A DNA stretch of 64,000 nt. Source: JABWAN01 sp041918175. Its GTDB lineage: Bacteria > Zhuqueibacterota > Zhuqueibacteria > Zhuqueibacterales > Zhuqueibacteraceae. Under the pieces are notes generated by a model. It had not been told where the DNA came from and did not search any database. It worked only from the letters and a program-made list of their open reading frames with translations. Made by a program: the position numbers and the translations under genes. This document shows positions 8,959-17,572 of the stretch, in pieces (within the stretch, counting starts at the first letter, position 1; each line of letters starts with the position of its first letter). The stretch covers positions 1 to 64,000 of the forward strand of contig JAYRWE010000024.1 of assembly GCA_041918175.1 (NCBI GenBank), in the 5' to 3' direction.

Positions 8959-9923
8959 CGTTTGGCCTCACTGGTTGCGCCAAGCGGCTCCTGCGTTCTT
9001 ATCTGATGCCCTCGCAGAAACTCTGCGGAACTCATCCTTTTCTTCCCCTCCAATTGCAACTCACGCAGCGCGAGCGTGCCTTCGCCGGTTTGAATCCACA
9101 ACTCACCATGCGGCGCATCAACAAAGCAAACTTGGCCGGGAAGAAAATCTCGTGAAGCATGCTCGCGCACTTCGCTTGCGAAAATTTTGAGCAGTTTGCC
9201 CTGCCAGTGTGTGTACGCGCCGGGCGAAGGATTAAGTCCGCGAATGTAATTGCACAGCACGGCCGCAGATTTGTTCCAATCTAGTTCCGCCATTTCTTTT
9301 TTGATCTTCGGCGCAAGTGTGATTTCGCCTTGCTGCGGCCGGCTCTGCAAATTTCCTTCGGCCAGTTGAGTGATTGTTTCAACGAGCACATTAGCGCCAA
9401 GGATTGCCATGCGATCATGCAGTTCACCCGCGGTTTCATTCTCTCCAATGGCAACGCGCTCTTGCAAGAGCATCTCGCCGTTGTCCATCTTTTCATCAAT
9501 AAAAAAAGTCGTCACGCCGGTTTCGGTTTCGCCGTTCATAATCGCCCATTGAATCGGCGCGGCGCCGCGATAGCGCGGCAAGAGCGCGGCGTGGAGATTG
9601 ATTGTGCCGCGTGGCGGAATCGTGAATACTTCGCGCGGCAAGATGCGAAACGCCACGACGATGAACAGGTCGGCATGCAACTCTTGCAGCGCCGAGATGA
9701 ATAGAGGGTCGTTGAGTTTTTCAGGTTGAAGAATGGGAATGCTGCGCTGCAAAGCAAATTGTTTGATCGGCGTTTCGACGATTTGCAAGCCGCGGCCAGC
9801 AGGCTTATCCATGCCCGTGACCACAGCGACCACTTGCGCGCCGGAGTCACAAACCTTCTGCAGCGAAGTCAACGCAAACTCCGGCGTGCCCATGAAAACG
9901 ATTTTTATATCTTTAAGAAACAT
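8955..9923 (-). CDS. fmt: Methionyl-tRNA formyltransferase
   Basis: 322 aa, usual length. It formylates initiator Met-tRNA with 10-formyl-THF in the cytosol. Signature parts seen: N-terminal IVFMGTPEFA, the SLLPRYRGAAPIQWAI-type catalytic segment (here LHAALLPRYRGAAPI), and the GLNPSPGAYTHW C-terminal domain entry. The start at 9923 has GAGG upstream. It lies just downstream of def on the same strand, the classical def-fmt order, but the roughly 100-bp gap is filled with a TTACACG tandem repeat. Confidence 0.95.
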   Translation of the reverse strand: MFLKDIKIVFMGTPEFALTSLQKVCDSGAQVVAVVTGMDKPAGRGLQIVETPIKQFALQRSIPILQPEKLNDPLFISALQELHADLFIVVAFRILPREVFTIPPRGTINLHAALLPRYRGAAPIQWAIMNGETETGVTTFFIDEKMDNGEMLLQERVAIGENETAGELHDRMAILGANVLVETITQLAEGNLQSRPQQGEITLAPKIKKEMAELDWNKSAAVLCNYIRGLNPSPGAYTHWQGKLLKIFASEVREHASRDFLPGQVCFVDAPHGELWIQTGEGTLALRELQLEGKKRMSSAEFLRGHQIRTQEPLGATSEAKR

Positions 9924-9941
9924 AAGAGCCTCGTTTTCAAC

Positions 9942-10021
9942 ATTACACTTTACACTTTACACGTTACACTTTACACGTTACACTTTACACGTTACACCAA
10001 GACTCGTGTAACGTGTAAAGT
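9942..10021. repeat. Tandem/inverted TTACACTTTACACG repeat (family F)
   Basis: Six or so head-to-tail units of TTACACTTTACACG-like sequence are followed by an inverted copy (GTGTAACGTGTAAAGTG). It fills the def-fmt gap. A shorter relative is at 19764-19790. Without spacers it is not CRISPR. Confidence 0.8.
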
Positions 10022-10026
10022 GGCGA

Positions 10027-10584
10027 TTACTGATTCCCGCCCTTCCGCTTCGACTTTTCCTCTGCCAACTCGCGCAGCGTTTGTTCGGCAAGCTCCTTGA
10101 GTTTCTTATTGAGCAACTTGCGGCGCAACGGGCCGAGGCGATCCACGAAAAAAATGCCATTGAGATGATCAATCTCGTGTTGCAACACGCGCGCAAGCAT
10201 GCCTTCGAACTCTTCTTCATGCGCGGCGCCGGTCACATCGTGAAACTGCACGCGAATTTGATTGGGCCGCTCGACGTCGTCATTGATTTCGGGAATGCTC
10301 AAACAGCCTTCTTCATAGCTCACGAGCTCGCCCGCGCTCGCCGTGATCACGGGATTGACAAACACGCGCGGCTCCGCGCCTTCGATCACCAAACCGACTT
10401 CGACCACACACAACGCATTCGATGCGCCCGCTTGATTGGCCGCGAGGCCAATACCCTTGGCCTCGCGCATGGTGTCAATCATATCCGCGGCTTGTTGCTG
10501 CAATGCTTCATCAAACGTGGTTTGCAGTATTGCTTTTTGTCGCAAGATGGGATCGCCGTACTTGCGAATTTTTAAAACTGCCAT
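10027..10584 (-). CDS. def: Peptide deformylase
   Basis: Removes the N-formyl group from nascent peptides. All three family motifs are present: GIGLAANQAG, EEGCLSIP (metal Cys) and QHEIDHLNG (two metal His and catalytic Glu). About 185 aa from the ATG at 10584 (MAVLKIRKYG); an in-frame start four codons upstream is possible. The C terminus carries a basic tail (KSKRKGGNQ). Upstream of fmt on the same strand. Confidence 0.95.
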   Translation of the reverse strand: MAVLKIRKYGDPILRQKAILQTTFDEALQQQAADMIDTMREAKGIGLAANQAGASNALCVVEVGLVIEGAEPRVFVNPVITASAGELVSYEEGCLSIPEINDDVERPNQIRVQFHDVTGAAHEEEFEGMLARVLQHEIDHLNGIFFVDRLGPLRRKLLNKKLKELAEQTLRELAEEKSKRKGGNQ

Positions 10585-10634
10585 TCCGTATTCCAATGAA
10601 AATGTATGACATGTTTTTCAAGTAAAGCATTTAT

Positions 10635-10700
10635 GTAAGCGGATTGAGAAGGAAACGGAGAAGGCTTTGCTTTATCCGCTTCATTCGTTCATCCGCTTAC
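10635..10700. repeat. Inverted repeat between yajC and def
   Basis: Perfect 10-bp arms GTAAGCGGAT (10635-10644) and its complement (10691-10700) enclose about 46 bp with a further ATCCGCTT copy. Could terminate yajC transcripts, but there is no T tract. Confidence 0.6.
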
Positions 10701-10731
10701 CGTAAACTTTTTAAGTTGCCTCACAACCGGA

Positions 10732-11058
10732 TTACGACTCTGAAGTAGTCGGCGTCAGCTTGCGCGCGATGCCACTGCGCGCGATTTCGACTTTCACGTT
10801 GTCCGCGATCTTCACGATCAGCGTTTGTTCTTTTTCCTTCACGCCGACAATCGTGCCGTAAATGCCGCCCGCGGTGACAACGTCATCGCCCTTCTGCAAG
10901 GCATTGAGCATGGCTTGATGCTCCTTCTGCCGCTTGGCTTGCGGACGCAGAATGAGAAAGTACATGATGACGAAGATGAGCACGATGGGCGCCCACATCA
11001 TCAAGCTGCTCGGCTGGCCGGCGCCGGCGCTTTGCAACAACATCAGGGGTAAAGACAT
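10732..11058 (-). CDS. yajC: Preprotein translocase subunit YajC
   Basis: 108 aa from the ATG at 11058, which has a strong GGAGGG site 5 nt upstream. One membrane segment (MMWAPIVLIFVIMYFLIL) is followed by the conserved RPQAKRQKEHQ and the GDDVVTAGGIYG motif. YajC joins the SecDF-YajC accessory complex of the inner membrane. It follows tgt, the common tgt-yajC order; secD and secF are not in the next genes. Confidence 0.93.
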   Translation of the reverse strand: MSLPLMLLQSAGAGQPSSLMMWAPIVLIFVIMYFLILRPQAKRQKEHQAMLNALQKGDDVVTAGGIYGTIVGVKEKEQTLIVKIADNVKVEIARSGIARKLTPTTSES

Positions 11059-11104
11059 CTTCCCTCCTTGGGATGAGATTCGAGGTGATTGGTTTAATAG
11101 CAAA

Positions 11105-11150
11105 GAATTTTAAATTTTCAATTGAAAATTTAAAATTGAAAATTCTTTTC
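11105..11150. repeat. AT-rich palindromic repeat (family H, copy 1)
   Basis: Self-complementary run built from AATTTTAAATTTTCAATTG and its inverse. A near copy is at 37984-38029. The last codons of tgt (NFQF and stop) lie inside it. Confidence 0.75.
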
Positions 11151-12281
11151 ATCTGCCACACGATACTCCCTCCAAAATTCTGCTTGCCATTCCACAAACG
11201 CGCCGTTGTGAATTGCCGCGCGCATGTTTGCCATGAGACGATGATAGAAACGAATGTTGTGCAAACTCGCCATGCGCAGTGCGAGAATTTCCTGCGCATA
11301 AAACAGATGGCGCAGATACGCGCGCGAATACGTGCGGCACGCGTAGCAATCGCACGCAGCTTCGATGGGCGTGAAGTCTTCTTTGAAACGCGCATTGCGC
11401 AGATTGAGCGGGCCTTGCATGGTAAAGACTTGGCCTTTGCGTCCGTTGCGCGTGGGGATGACGCAATCGAACATGTCCACGCCTAAGTTCACGGCTTGCA
11501 CCAAATCTTCGGGCTTGCCCACGCCCATCAAATAGCGCGGCTTGTGTTGCGGCAAGAGCGCGGTCGAAAGCTCGAGCATTTCGAGCATCGCGGGCTTCGG
11601 CTCACCGACGGCGAGGCCGCCTATCGCATAGCCGGGAAAATCGAGTTGCAACAATTCTTCGGTGCTACGTTGGCGCAAATCCGCAAACGTTCCGCCTTGC
11701 GTGATCGCGAAGAGCGTTTGTTCGTGTCCATACCAGCCTTCTGAATTTTGCCACGCAAACAAACAGCGTTTCGCCCATGCGGTCGTGAGTTGCAGCGACT
11801 GCTCAACATATTCGCGCGTGGAAGAAGCGGGCGCGCACTCATCGAGCACCATCATGAAATCCGAGCCGAGCGCGCGTTGCGTGCGAATCACACTCTCTGG
11901 CGTAAACTCATGGCGCGAGCCGTCGATGTGTGATTGAAAGCGCACACCGTTGTCGTGAATTTGTCGCAACGCCGCGAGACTGAAAACTTGAAAGCCCCCG
12001 CTATCCGTGAGAATCGGTTTCGGCCACGCGGCGAATCCGTGCAAGCCGCCAGCTTGACGCAACAAATCCTCGCCGGGGCGAAGATAGAGATGATACGTGT
12101 TACCTAGAATGATTTGGCTGCCGACTTCGAGCAGCTCGTCGCGCGAGAGCGTTTTCACCGTACCCTGTGTGCCCACAGGCATAAACACCGGCGTGAGAAT
12201 TTCACCATGCGCAGTTGTGAGTTTGCCACACCGCGCGCGGCTGCTTGGGTCTTGCGAAAGAACTTGAAAGGAGAAGGACAT
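11130..12281 (-). CDS. tgt: tRNA-guanine transglycosylase (queuosine synthesis)
   Basis: 383 aa. It exchanges G34 for preQ1 in GUN anticodon tRNAs. Seen: catalytic Asp in TDSGGFQVFSL, GGLAVGE motif, DCVIPTRNGR with the nucleophile Asp, and the zinc site CDCYACRTYSRAYLRHL. The ATG overlaps the stop of the upstream Rpn-like gene by one base (TAATG), so it is probably translated by coupling. The C terminus ends inside an AT palindrome, which may have replaced the original last residues. Confidence 0.95.
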   Translation of the reverse strand: MSFSFQVLSQDPSSRARCGKLTTAHGEILTPVFMPVGTQGTVKTLSRDELLEVGSQIILGNTYHLYLRPGEDLLRQAGGLHGFAAWPKPILTDSGGFQVFSLAALRQIHDNGVRFQSHIDGSRHEFTPESVIRTQRALGSDFMMVLDECAPASSTREYVEQSLQLTTAWAKRCLFAWQNSEGWYGHEQTLFAITQGGTFADLRQRSTEELLQLDFPGYAIGGLAVGEPKPAMLEMLELSTALLPQHKPRYLMGVGKPEDLVQAVNLGVDMFDCVIPTRNGRKGQVFTMQGPLNLRNARFKEDFTPIEAACDCYACRTYSRAYLRHLFYAQEILALRMASLHNIRFYHRLMANMRAAIHNGAFVEWQAEFWREYRVADEKNFQF

Positions 12282-13231
12282 TAGTTCTGCGCCAGCTCCA
12301 ACTCGTCAAAGATTTTTTCGGCGTCTTGCACGGTCGCGGCGCGTTTTAGTCGCTCGGTCAATTGCTGCAATGTGGGAATTTGCCGAATCTTTTGCGCGCG
12401 TGTGTCCAAGCCTTGTCCCGCCTCACCGAATTTGAGTTCTATGATCGTGCCGATGGCCTGGTAAATCGTCGGCAAACTTTCCTCGCGTCCCTTCTTTATT
12501 CCAATGCGTTCTGCAGTTGTAATGTGCGGCATGGTCGCCTCCTCTATGGCTTTGACTTCTTCAAAAATTTCGTTCTCTAATTCTTCCGGAACGGTGATGA
12601 TCCAATCAATAAACTTGTATAGCGCCAGGATTTTTTCTCTCGTCAAACCGCGACGATAGAGTCCCAAGAGAAAGTGCTTTTTCCAAGTATACTTCTCACG
12701 CTCATTGCCGCGCGCTTCCAGCGCTTTGAGATACGCCATGACGGCAATCGCAAACGGGTTCGAGTTCGCCTCAAGCTCTTGCCAACGCTCGCGATAATCA
12801 ATCAACTTCACAATCGGATAGCGGAAGATGACTTCGCAGCCCCAGCGCGAGCGTTGATATTCACTCGCGCGATAGTTGGGATTCTCGTCGGTCAAGAGCG
12901 CAAGGCTCGTTACTTCGCGTTTGAATTTGTCGAACAAACGATAGTTGTAAACGAACATGCGCTCCAAGAACTCGGTTTGTTCATAGCCTTGCACTTCGAC
13001 ATGAATGAGCAACCATTCTTCAGAGCCGTCGCGCAGGTAAACTTTCGCGAGCTTATCCGCATGCCGGCGGCCGGTCTCGCTGCTCTTGATGATTTTCTGC
13101 AGTTCTTTATCCAAGAACACATGGCCTTTGGACCAATCAAGGTCGCCGTGAATCTCGGGAAAGAAGAAGAGCAGAAAATCTTCGAAGAGATCTTCGATGA
13201 TTTCTTTCCACGCGCTGTCGTAATCGGGCAT
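12281..13231 (-). CDS. Rpn-family PD-(D/E)XK nuclease / transposase-like protein
   Basis: About 316 aa from the ATG at 13231, which has GGGAGGG upstream. It resembles the Rpn/YhgA recombination-promoting nuclease family, and the LIHVEVQGYEQTEFLERMFVYNYRLFD stretch carries the ExQ-type part of a PD-(D/E)XK core (HVEVQG). The C-terminal half is charged and helical (IGIKKGREESLP, then a Leu-rich tail). Family members cleave DNA and boost RecA-independent recombination. It sits between a truncated PIN toxin gene and tgt, and its 3' end is fused by overlap to tgt. Confidence 0.7.
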   Translation of the reverse strand: MPDYDSAWKEIIEDLFEDFLLFFFPEIHGDLDWSKGHVFLDKELQKIIKSSETGRRHADKLAKVYLRDGSEEWLLIHVEVQGYEQTEFLERMFVYNYRLFDKFKREVTSLALLTDENPNYRASEYQRSRWGCEVIFRYPIVKLIDYRERWQELEANSNPFAIAVMAYLKALEARGNEREKYTWKKHFLLGLYRRGLTREKILALYKFIDWIITVPEELENEIFEEVKAIEEATMPHITTAERIGIKKGREESLPTIYQAIGTIIELKFGEAGQGLDTRAQKIRQIPTLQQLTERLKRAATVQDAEKIFDELELAQN

Positions 13232-13262
13232 ATGAACCCTCCCCGTGAGGTTACTCCAAAAT

Positions 13263-13439
13263 TTACCACACTGTTTTGACAAACCGCGAAGCGCGAATCA
13301 TCGGAACGTGAACCACGGCGTTCCCCGCCTCCATCTCTGTGAACACCGACTTCACAAATTGGCTCAGTTTGCGTTTTTCCAGATAGAGCACGAGAGCCAT
13401 CGTATCAGCGACGTACTCACTCGCGAGGGTAGCGTTCAT
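13263..13439 (-). pseudogene. Truncated PIN-domain toxin
   Basis: The frame beginning at ATG 13439 encodes 58 aa. YVADTMALVLYLEKRKL resembles the first strand and acidic residue of a PIN RNase (VLDTSALI type), followed by SVFTEMEAGNAVVHVPMI. The family match stops around VPMI and the frame ends at TAA 13263. Full PIN toxins are about 130 aa, so the C-terminal acidic residues are gone. The loss point is about 30 bp before the Rpn-like gene. It starts inside the 3' end of the antitoxin gene, a typical TA overlap. Confidence 0.65.
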
Positions 13440-13671
13440 TGTAGCCCTCGAATTCTTTTTCTAAATGGCTCGCTTCCTTTTCATCGAGCTTGCGTAATTC
13501 GGAGTTCAACATCAAGAATCGCAAGTCTTCGCTAAACGCCGTCGGCTCGAATTTGCGCTTGCGCACGAAATAGATAAAATCCACGATCTCGGCGAGCATT
13601 TCCGGCGGTAGGCCTTTGATGCCGTCGATGACCATTTGGTGATAGGGTTGTGAAGGTAATTGGTTTGTCAT
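13417..13671 (-). CDS. Small antitoxin-like protein (PIN partner)
   Basis: About 84 aa from ATG 13671 (MTNQLPSQPYHQM). The helix GLPPEMLAEIVDFIYFVRKRKF looks like the DUF2281-type antitoxin fold. It overlaps the truncated PIN gene by 23 nt. With the toxin broken it may be an orphan antitoxin. Confidence 0.65.
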   Translation of the reverse strand: MTNQLPSQPYHQMVIDGIKGLPPEMLAEIVDFIYFVRKRKFEPTAFSEDLRFLMLNSELRKLDEKEASHLEKEFEGYNERYPRE

Positions 13672-13727
13672 TGTGTTGCTCTCATTTAATCTAAAACAAT
13701 TCAATTCGTGTTTGATTGAGAAAAAGC

Positions 13728-13828
13728 GAAGGCAGAAAAATGTAAGGCAGAAAGATAAATAAACCGTGTGGCGACGATGGAATATAGCCTCCACACATTT
13801 TTCTGCCCTCCATCTTTCTGTCGTCAAG
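13728..13828. repeat. Inverted CAGAAAAATG repeat element (family A, copy 1)
   Basis: About 35-bp arms, left GAAGGCAGAAAAATGTAAGG and right its imperfect complement, enclose about 30 bp. Four related copies occur at 17573, 25164, 34594 and 46076. MITE-like; it lies between radA and the antitoxin gene. Confidence 0.75.
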
Positions 13829-13837
13829 TCTTTTGAC

Positions 13838-15205
13838 TTAGATCAACTTCGCCAGCGCCTCGTCCACTCGCTCCACCGGCACCACTTCAATCCCTGCGGG
13901 CTTCTCCAATCCTTTCATCGAATACTTGGGCACAATCGCGGATTTGAAACCAAGCTTCGCGGCCTCGCTCAAACGCTTGTCGATTTGCGGCACGGCGCGC
14001 ACTTCGCCGCCGAGGCCGACTTCGCCCATGACAATCGTGCGCGGATCAATCACGGCATTGCGCACGGAAGACGCGGCCGCGACAAGAATGCCGAGATCCG
14101 CGGCCGGTTCATCAATGCGCACGCCGCCGGCAACGTTGACGAACACATCAAACGTGCCCACGCGAATGCCCACGCGCTTCTCCAACACCGCGAGCAGCAA
14201 CGCCAGCCTGCGCGAGTCAATGCCATTCGCGATGCGTTGCGGCATGCCGTAGGTGCTCGGCGTGAGCAGTGCTTGCACTTCAACGAGAATCGGGCGCGAG
14301 CCTTCGAGCGAGCAAATCACCACCGAGCCGGAGATGTCATCCTTGCGCTGCGAGAGAAAAATTTCCGAAGGGTTCGCCACTTCGCGCAGGCCGTCTTGCC
14401 GCATTTCAAACACACCGATCTCGCGCGTGCCGCCGAAACGATTTTTCACCGAGCGCAAAATGCGGAACATGTGATCGCGGTCGCCTTCGAATTGCAGCAG
14501 CGTATCGACCATGTGCTCGAGCACTTTCGGGCCGGCGAGATAACCTTCTTTTGTAACATGCCCAACGAGAAAGATGGCGATGTTGCTCGTCTTCGCAACT
14601 TGCAGCAACGCGAGCGCGGACTCGCGCACTTGGCTTACGGTGCCGGGCGCGCTTTCGAACTCGGGGCGATACACGGTTTGAATCGAATCCACGACAACGA
14701 GGCGCGGTTGAATATTGCGAATGGCCGCGAGAATGTCGTTGAGATTGGTTTCGGCTTGAATGTATAGATGCGCGGAGTCCAAGCCCAAACGATGCGCGCG
14801 CATCTTCGTTTGCGTGGCAGATTCTTCGCCGGTGACATAGAGCACGGGCGCGTTGGGTTGCGCGAGCGCCGCGGCTTCTTGCAAGAGCAGCGTGGATTTG
14901 CCGATGCCGGGATCGCCGCCAAAGAGTATCAAAGAACCGGGCACGATGCCACCGCCGAGCACGCGATTGAGTTCATGACTGCTGCACAGAATGCGTCCAC
15001 TCTCATCATGCGTAATCTCGCGCAGCGGCACGGGCTTGCTTTTTTCCGCGACCATCACGGTCGAACGCGCGGGCTGCGGCGCAATCTTCTCTTCGACAAA
15101 AGTATTCCACCCCTCGCATTCGGGACATTTGCCGAGCCAGCGCAAACTCCGATGGCCGCAATTGTGGCAAACGAATTGGGTGGTTTCTTTTTTGATGCGA
15201 GGCAT
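13838..15205 (-). CDS. radA: DNA repair protein RadA (Sms)
   Basis: 455 aa. An N-terminal zinc finger (CHNCGHRSLRWLGKCPEC) is followed by a RecA-like ATPase with Walker A GGDPGIGKST, the KNRFGGTREIG motif typical of RadA, and a Lon-protease-like C-terminal domain (IRVGTFDVFVNVAGG). It promotes branch migration in recombination. Stand-alone on the minus strand, bordered by repeats on both sides. Confidence 0.95.
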   Translation of the reverse strand: MPRIKKETTQFVCHNCGHRSLRWLGKCPECEGWNTFVEEKIAPQPARSTVMVAEKSKPVPLREITHDESGRILCSSHELNRVLGGGIVPGSLILFGGDPGIGKSTLLLQEAAALAQPNAPVLYVTGEESATQTKMRAHRLGLDSAHLYIQAETNLNDILAAIRNIQPRLVVVDSIQTVYRPEFESAPGTVSQVRESALALLQVAKTSNIAIFLVGHVTKEGYLAGPKVLEHMVDTLLQFEGDRDHMFRILRSVKNRFGGTREIGVFEMRQDGLREVANPSEIFLSQRKDDISGSVVICSLEGSRPILVEVQALLTPSTYGMPQRIANGIDSRRLALLLAVLEKRVGIRVGTFDVFVNVAGGVRIDEPAADLGILVAAASSVRNAVIDPRTIVMGEVGLGGEVRAVPQIDKRLSEAAKLGFKSAIVPKYSMKGLEKPAGIEVVPVERVDEALAKLI

Positions 15206-15209
15206 TTGT

Positions 15210-15250
15210 TGGTGATCAGTGATCAGTTATCAGTGAGCAGTCATCAGTTG
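15210..15250. repeat. ATCAGT short-unit repeat (family G, copy 1)
   Basis: Degenerate GTGATCAGTTATCAGT units directly upstream of radA. A much longer relative is at 53792-53965. Confidence 0.65.
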
Positions 15251-15265
15251 CCGGTTTTGTGCTTG

Positions 15266-15467
15266 CCACTCCGTTAGGAGTGAAATGTTTATAGCAAAGC
15301 TTCGCACCTCATTTCCAAAACTCCGATAGGAGTGGCATGTTTGGTTTTCGCTATCAAACCCGCGCCGCTTCAATGAAATCTACATGTCACTCCTAACGGA
15401 GTTGAAGGCTATCTCCGCGCAACGTTGTCTATAAACATCCCACTCCTAGCGGAGTTGTCCGCGTGGC
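15266..15467. repeat. Four copies of a CTCCGNTAGGAGTG palindrome (family I)
   Basis: The unit ACTCCGTTAGGAGTG plus NNATGTTTATAG occurs at about 15268 and 15329 on the plus strand and at about 15387 and 15451 inverted. The core is itself palindromic. The 300-bp gap between radA and the next gene is nearly all made of these units; I see no gene in it. Confidence 0.75.
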
Positions 15468-15516
15468 GTGCTGTTGGCTTTGACCGGATGGTCAACCGCA
15501 GAACTAAATTGATGCG

Positions 15517-15819
15517 CTACGTTGATAGTTTGCGCAACAGTTGCTCTTGCAGAGCAATGTTTATAGACAGCAAACGATTATTTTCAAGCGTGACCTCTTG
15601 CAAGCGTTTCACTTCCGCGAGCAATTGCTGGTTGACTGCGTCCATTTGCACGCGCAGAGCAGTCAAGTCGAGGTCTTTACGAGTAGCATTCAAGATTTTG
15701 CTCTCGGCTTCGTCCATCTCATCGTACCATGCTAGCAACTCGATTTGTTCTTCGGCAGAGATCGGCTTGCCGCGTGTGCTTCTATCGTGCAGGTATTGTC
15801 CGCGAGCAGTTGTCGTCAT
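15517..15819 (-). CDS. Small coiled-coil protein
   Basis: 100 aa, no known function. The first third is RGQYLHDRSTRGKPISAEEQ, then a long helical, heptad-like segment (about residues 30-98) rich in Leu, Glu and Gln. Cytoplasmic by appearance. Preceded by family I repeats. I recall similar short proteins scattered in environmental genomes but cannot name a family. Confidence 0.6.
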   Translation of the reverse strand: MTTTARGQYLHDRSTRGKPISAEEQIELLAWYDEMDEAESKILNATRKDLDLTALRVQMDAVNQQLLAEVKRLQEVTLENNRLLSINIALQEQLLRKLST

Positions 15820-15891
15820 TATTATTTCGTACCGCGTTGCATCGATGCAGAGTTAAGAGCTCGTTCGATATTCCGTGCAACCACATACGAC

Positions 15892-16659
15892 CTATTTCTC
15901 TTTTTCATGGTAAAGATTTTTCATGTCAAGGGGCTGCAACTCGTGCAATAAATTTATGTGTGACTCAAAAATTATGATAGCGTTCAGGCTGACAAATTCT
16001 TTAAAATAGACCTTTGTGAATCTTGGAAATCTGAATTTTAGTAGTTGGTCAGTAATTAGACCAACCTGCTCACTCATTCCTTTATTGATCCAAACGAAAG
16101 AACCGTTTCTAATTCTCAAAATTTCTTTAGTTCTATCGCTATTTGACACTGTGGAAACCATCGCATGACTAGGATGGTACAAAAAAATTCCTCTAAAGTC
16201 TAGAGCCCCAATTGTAAAATCCCATGGGCGCTTCATCTTGATGCCAAAGAAATTACCCGAGGAGAAATCAAGGAAAACTTGATCCAAACAATCGAATAGA
16301 GGTTGTCTGTCTTTTGATAGAGAATATATTTTTACGTGGTCAAAAAAGTCCTGAATGATAGCCTCTCTACTATCCCATATTTCATTCACCTGACGTATTA
16401 TCTTCTTATCTATTTCATCAGAGTTTATTTCTTTGAGTAGCTCATCTTTGTATATCTTGCTTTTCTCATCAAGCTTCTGAAAAGAAACCAATAGATATGA
16501 GGCGATTACACCAAGTGCCAAAAGAATCATTATGGGGATTCTTTGGGCAAGCCATGGGACGTTATCAAGAAGACCCAAGAAATCGAAAACAGGTATTATT
16601 AAACAGGCTAATGCCGTGAATAGTATGATCAGTTTCTCTACTTTGTTCGGCATGTTCAT
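15892..16659 (-). CDS. AT-rich membrane protein of unknown function
   Basis: 255 aa. Two membrane helices near the N terminus (about 8-30 and 42-61), a short basic coiled segment (KLDEKSKIYKDELLKEIN), then a soluble domain of about 160 aa. The base composition is clearly more AT-rich than its neighbours, suggesting transfer. The soluble domain has FRGIFLYHPSH and SFVWINKGMSEQV, which I do not recognise. Start could also be the ATG two codons in. Confidence 0.6.
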   Translation of the reverse strand: MNMPNKVEKLIILFTALACLIIPVFDFLGLLDNVPWLAQRIPIMILLALGVIASYLLVSFQKLDEKSKIYKDELLKEINSDEIDKKIIRQVNEIWDSREAIIQDFFDHVKIYSLSKDRQPLFDCLDQVFLDFSSGNFFGIKMKRPWDFTIGALDFRGIFLYHPSHAMVSTVSNSDRTKEILRIRNGSFVWINKGMSEQVGLITDQLLKFRFPRFTKVYFKEFVSLNAIIIFESHINLLHELQPLDMKNLYHEKEK

Positions 16660-16828
16660 TTCCAGTTATGAGAGATACTAGCTAAAATTGCTGGGCGCTT
16701 GCAGAACAAAGCTCTCTGCAACTGTAGATGAAGGGTAGATCGATGCGTTTTTTCCGTCTGCGTTTTTATTTTGTGTAGCCTCGGAAGATTTCACCACGCG
16801 CAGTTCGAATGCGAAACAATCGCCTTCA

Positions 16829-17560
16829 CTACCTCACCAAACTCCCCTCCACGAACTGCCGCACTCTCGGCTCATTGGTGCGGCGCACTTCTTCCGGCGT
16901 GCCGGTGAAGATGACTTTGCCTTCGTGCAGCATGGCAATGTTATCGCCGACTTTGAACGCGCTCGCCATGTCGTGCGTGACGACAATCGAAGTGACGCCG
17001 AGTTTGTCCGCGCAGTTGATGATCAAATCGTTGATCGAGTCCGCAGTGACCGGGTCGAGGCCGGTGGTTGGCTCGTCATAGAGCACGAATTCGGGGTTCA
17101 TCATCAACGCGCGCGCGAGGCCCACGCGTTTGCGCATGCCGCCGGAAAGTTCTGCGGGCTTGAGATTCTGCGTGTTCGGCAAATCCACAAGCTCTAAACT
17201 CTCCGCCACGCGGCGCTCGATCTCGCGTTCATGCATGAGGCGATGAAAGCGCACGCCGAGCGCAACGTTTTCTTCCACGGTCATCGAATCAAACAAGGCC
17301 GCGCCTTGAAAGAGCATGCCGAACTTGCGCCGCACTTGAAACAGCTCGCGCACGTTCATGGCCGTGATCTCTTCTTCCTCCACAAAAATTTTTCCCGACT
17401 CCGGCTTGAGCAAACCGATGATGAGCTTGAGCAAAACGCTTTTGCCCGTGCCGCTGCGGCCGATAATGACTTGCGTTTGCCCATGCGGAATATCGAGCGT
17501 CGCGCCAGTGAGCACGTTTTTGCCGTTGAAGGATTTGTGCAGGTTGCGAATCGAGATCAT
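16829..17560 (-). CDS. mlaF: ABC transporter ATPase, MlaF-like
   Basis: About 243 aa ATPase of the Mce/Mla lipid transport type. Walker A is GRSGTGKSVLLK, signature LSGGMRKRVGLARAL, Walker B FVLYDEPTTGLDP, and the H-loop VVTHD. The SGGMRKR form with the SVLLK motif is typical of MlaF. It pairs with the MlaE-like permease upstream on the same strand; a gap of about 230 bp between them holds repeats A2 and E1, which is unusual because these genes normally abut. The MCE substrate-binding subunit is not seen downstream. Confidence 0.88.
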   Translation of the reverse strand: MISIRNLHKSFNGKNVLTGATLDIPHGQTQVIIGRSGTGKSVLLKLIIGLLKPESGKIFVEEEEITAMNVRELFQVRRKFGMLFQGAALFDSMTVEENVALGVRFHRLMHEREIERRVAESLELVDLPNTQNLKPAELSGGMRKRVGLARALMMNPEFVLYDEPTTGLDPVTADSINDLIINCADKLGVTSIVVTHDMASAFKVGDNIAMLHEGKVIFTGTPEEVRRTNEPRVRQFVEGSLVR

Positions 17561-17572
17561 CAAGAACAAAAG

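Noticed and set aside
9942..10021. Possible origin iterons
   Set aside because: Tandem TTACACG units resemble iterons, but there is no dnaA, repA or AT-rich melting region, and they sit in the def-fmt gap.
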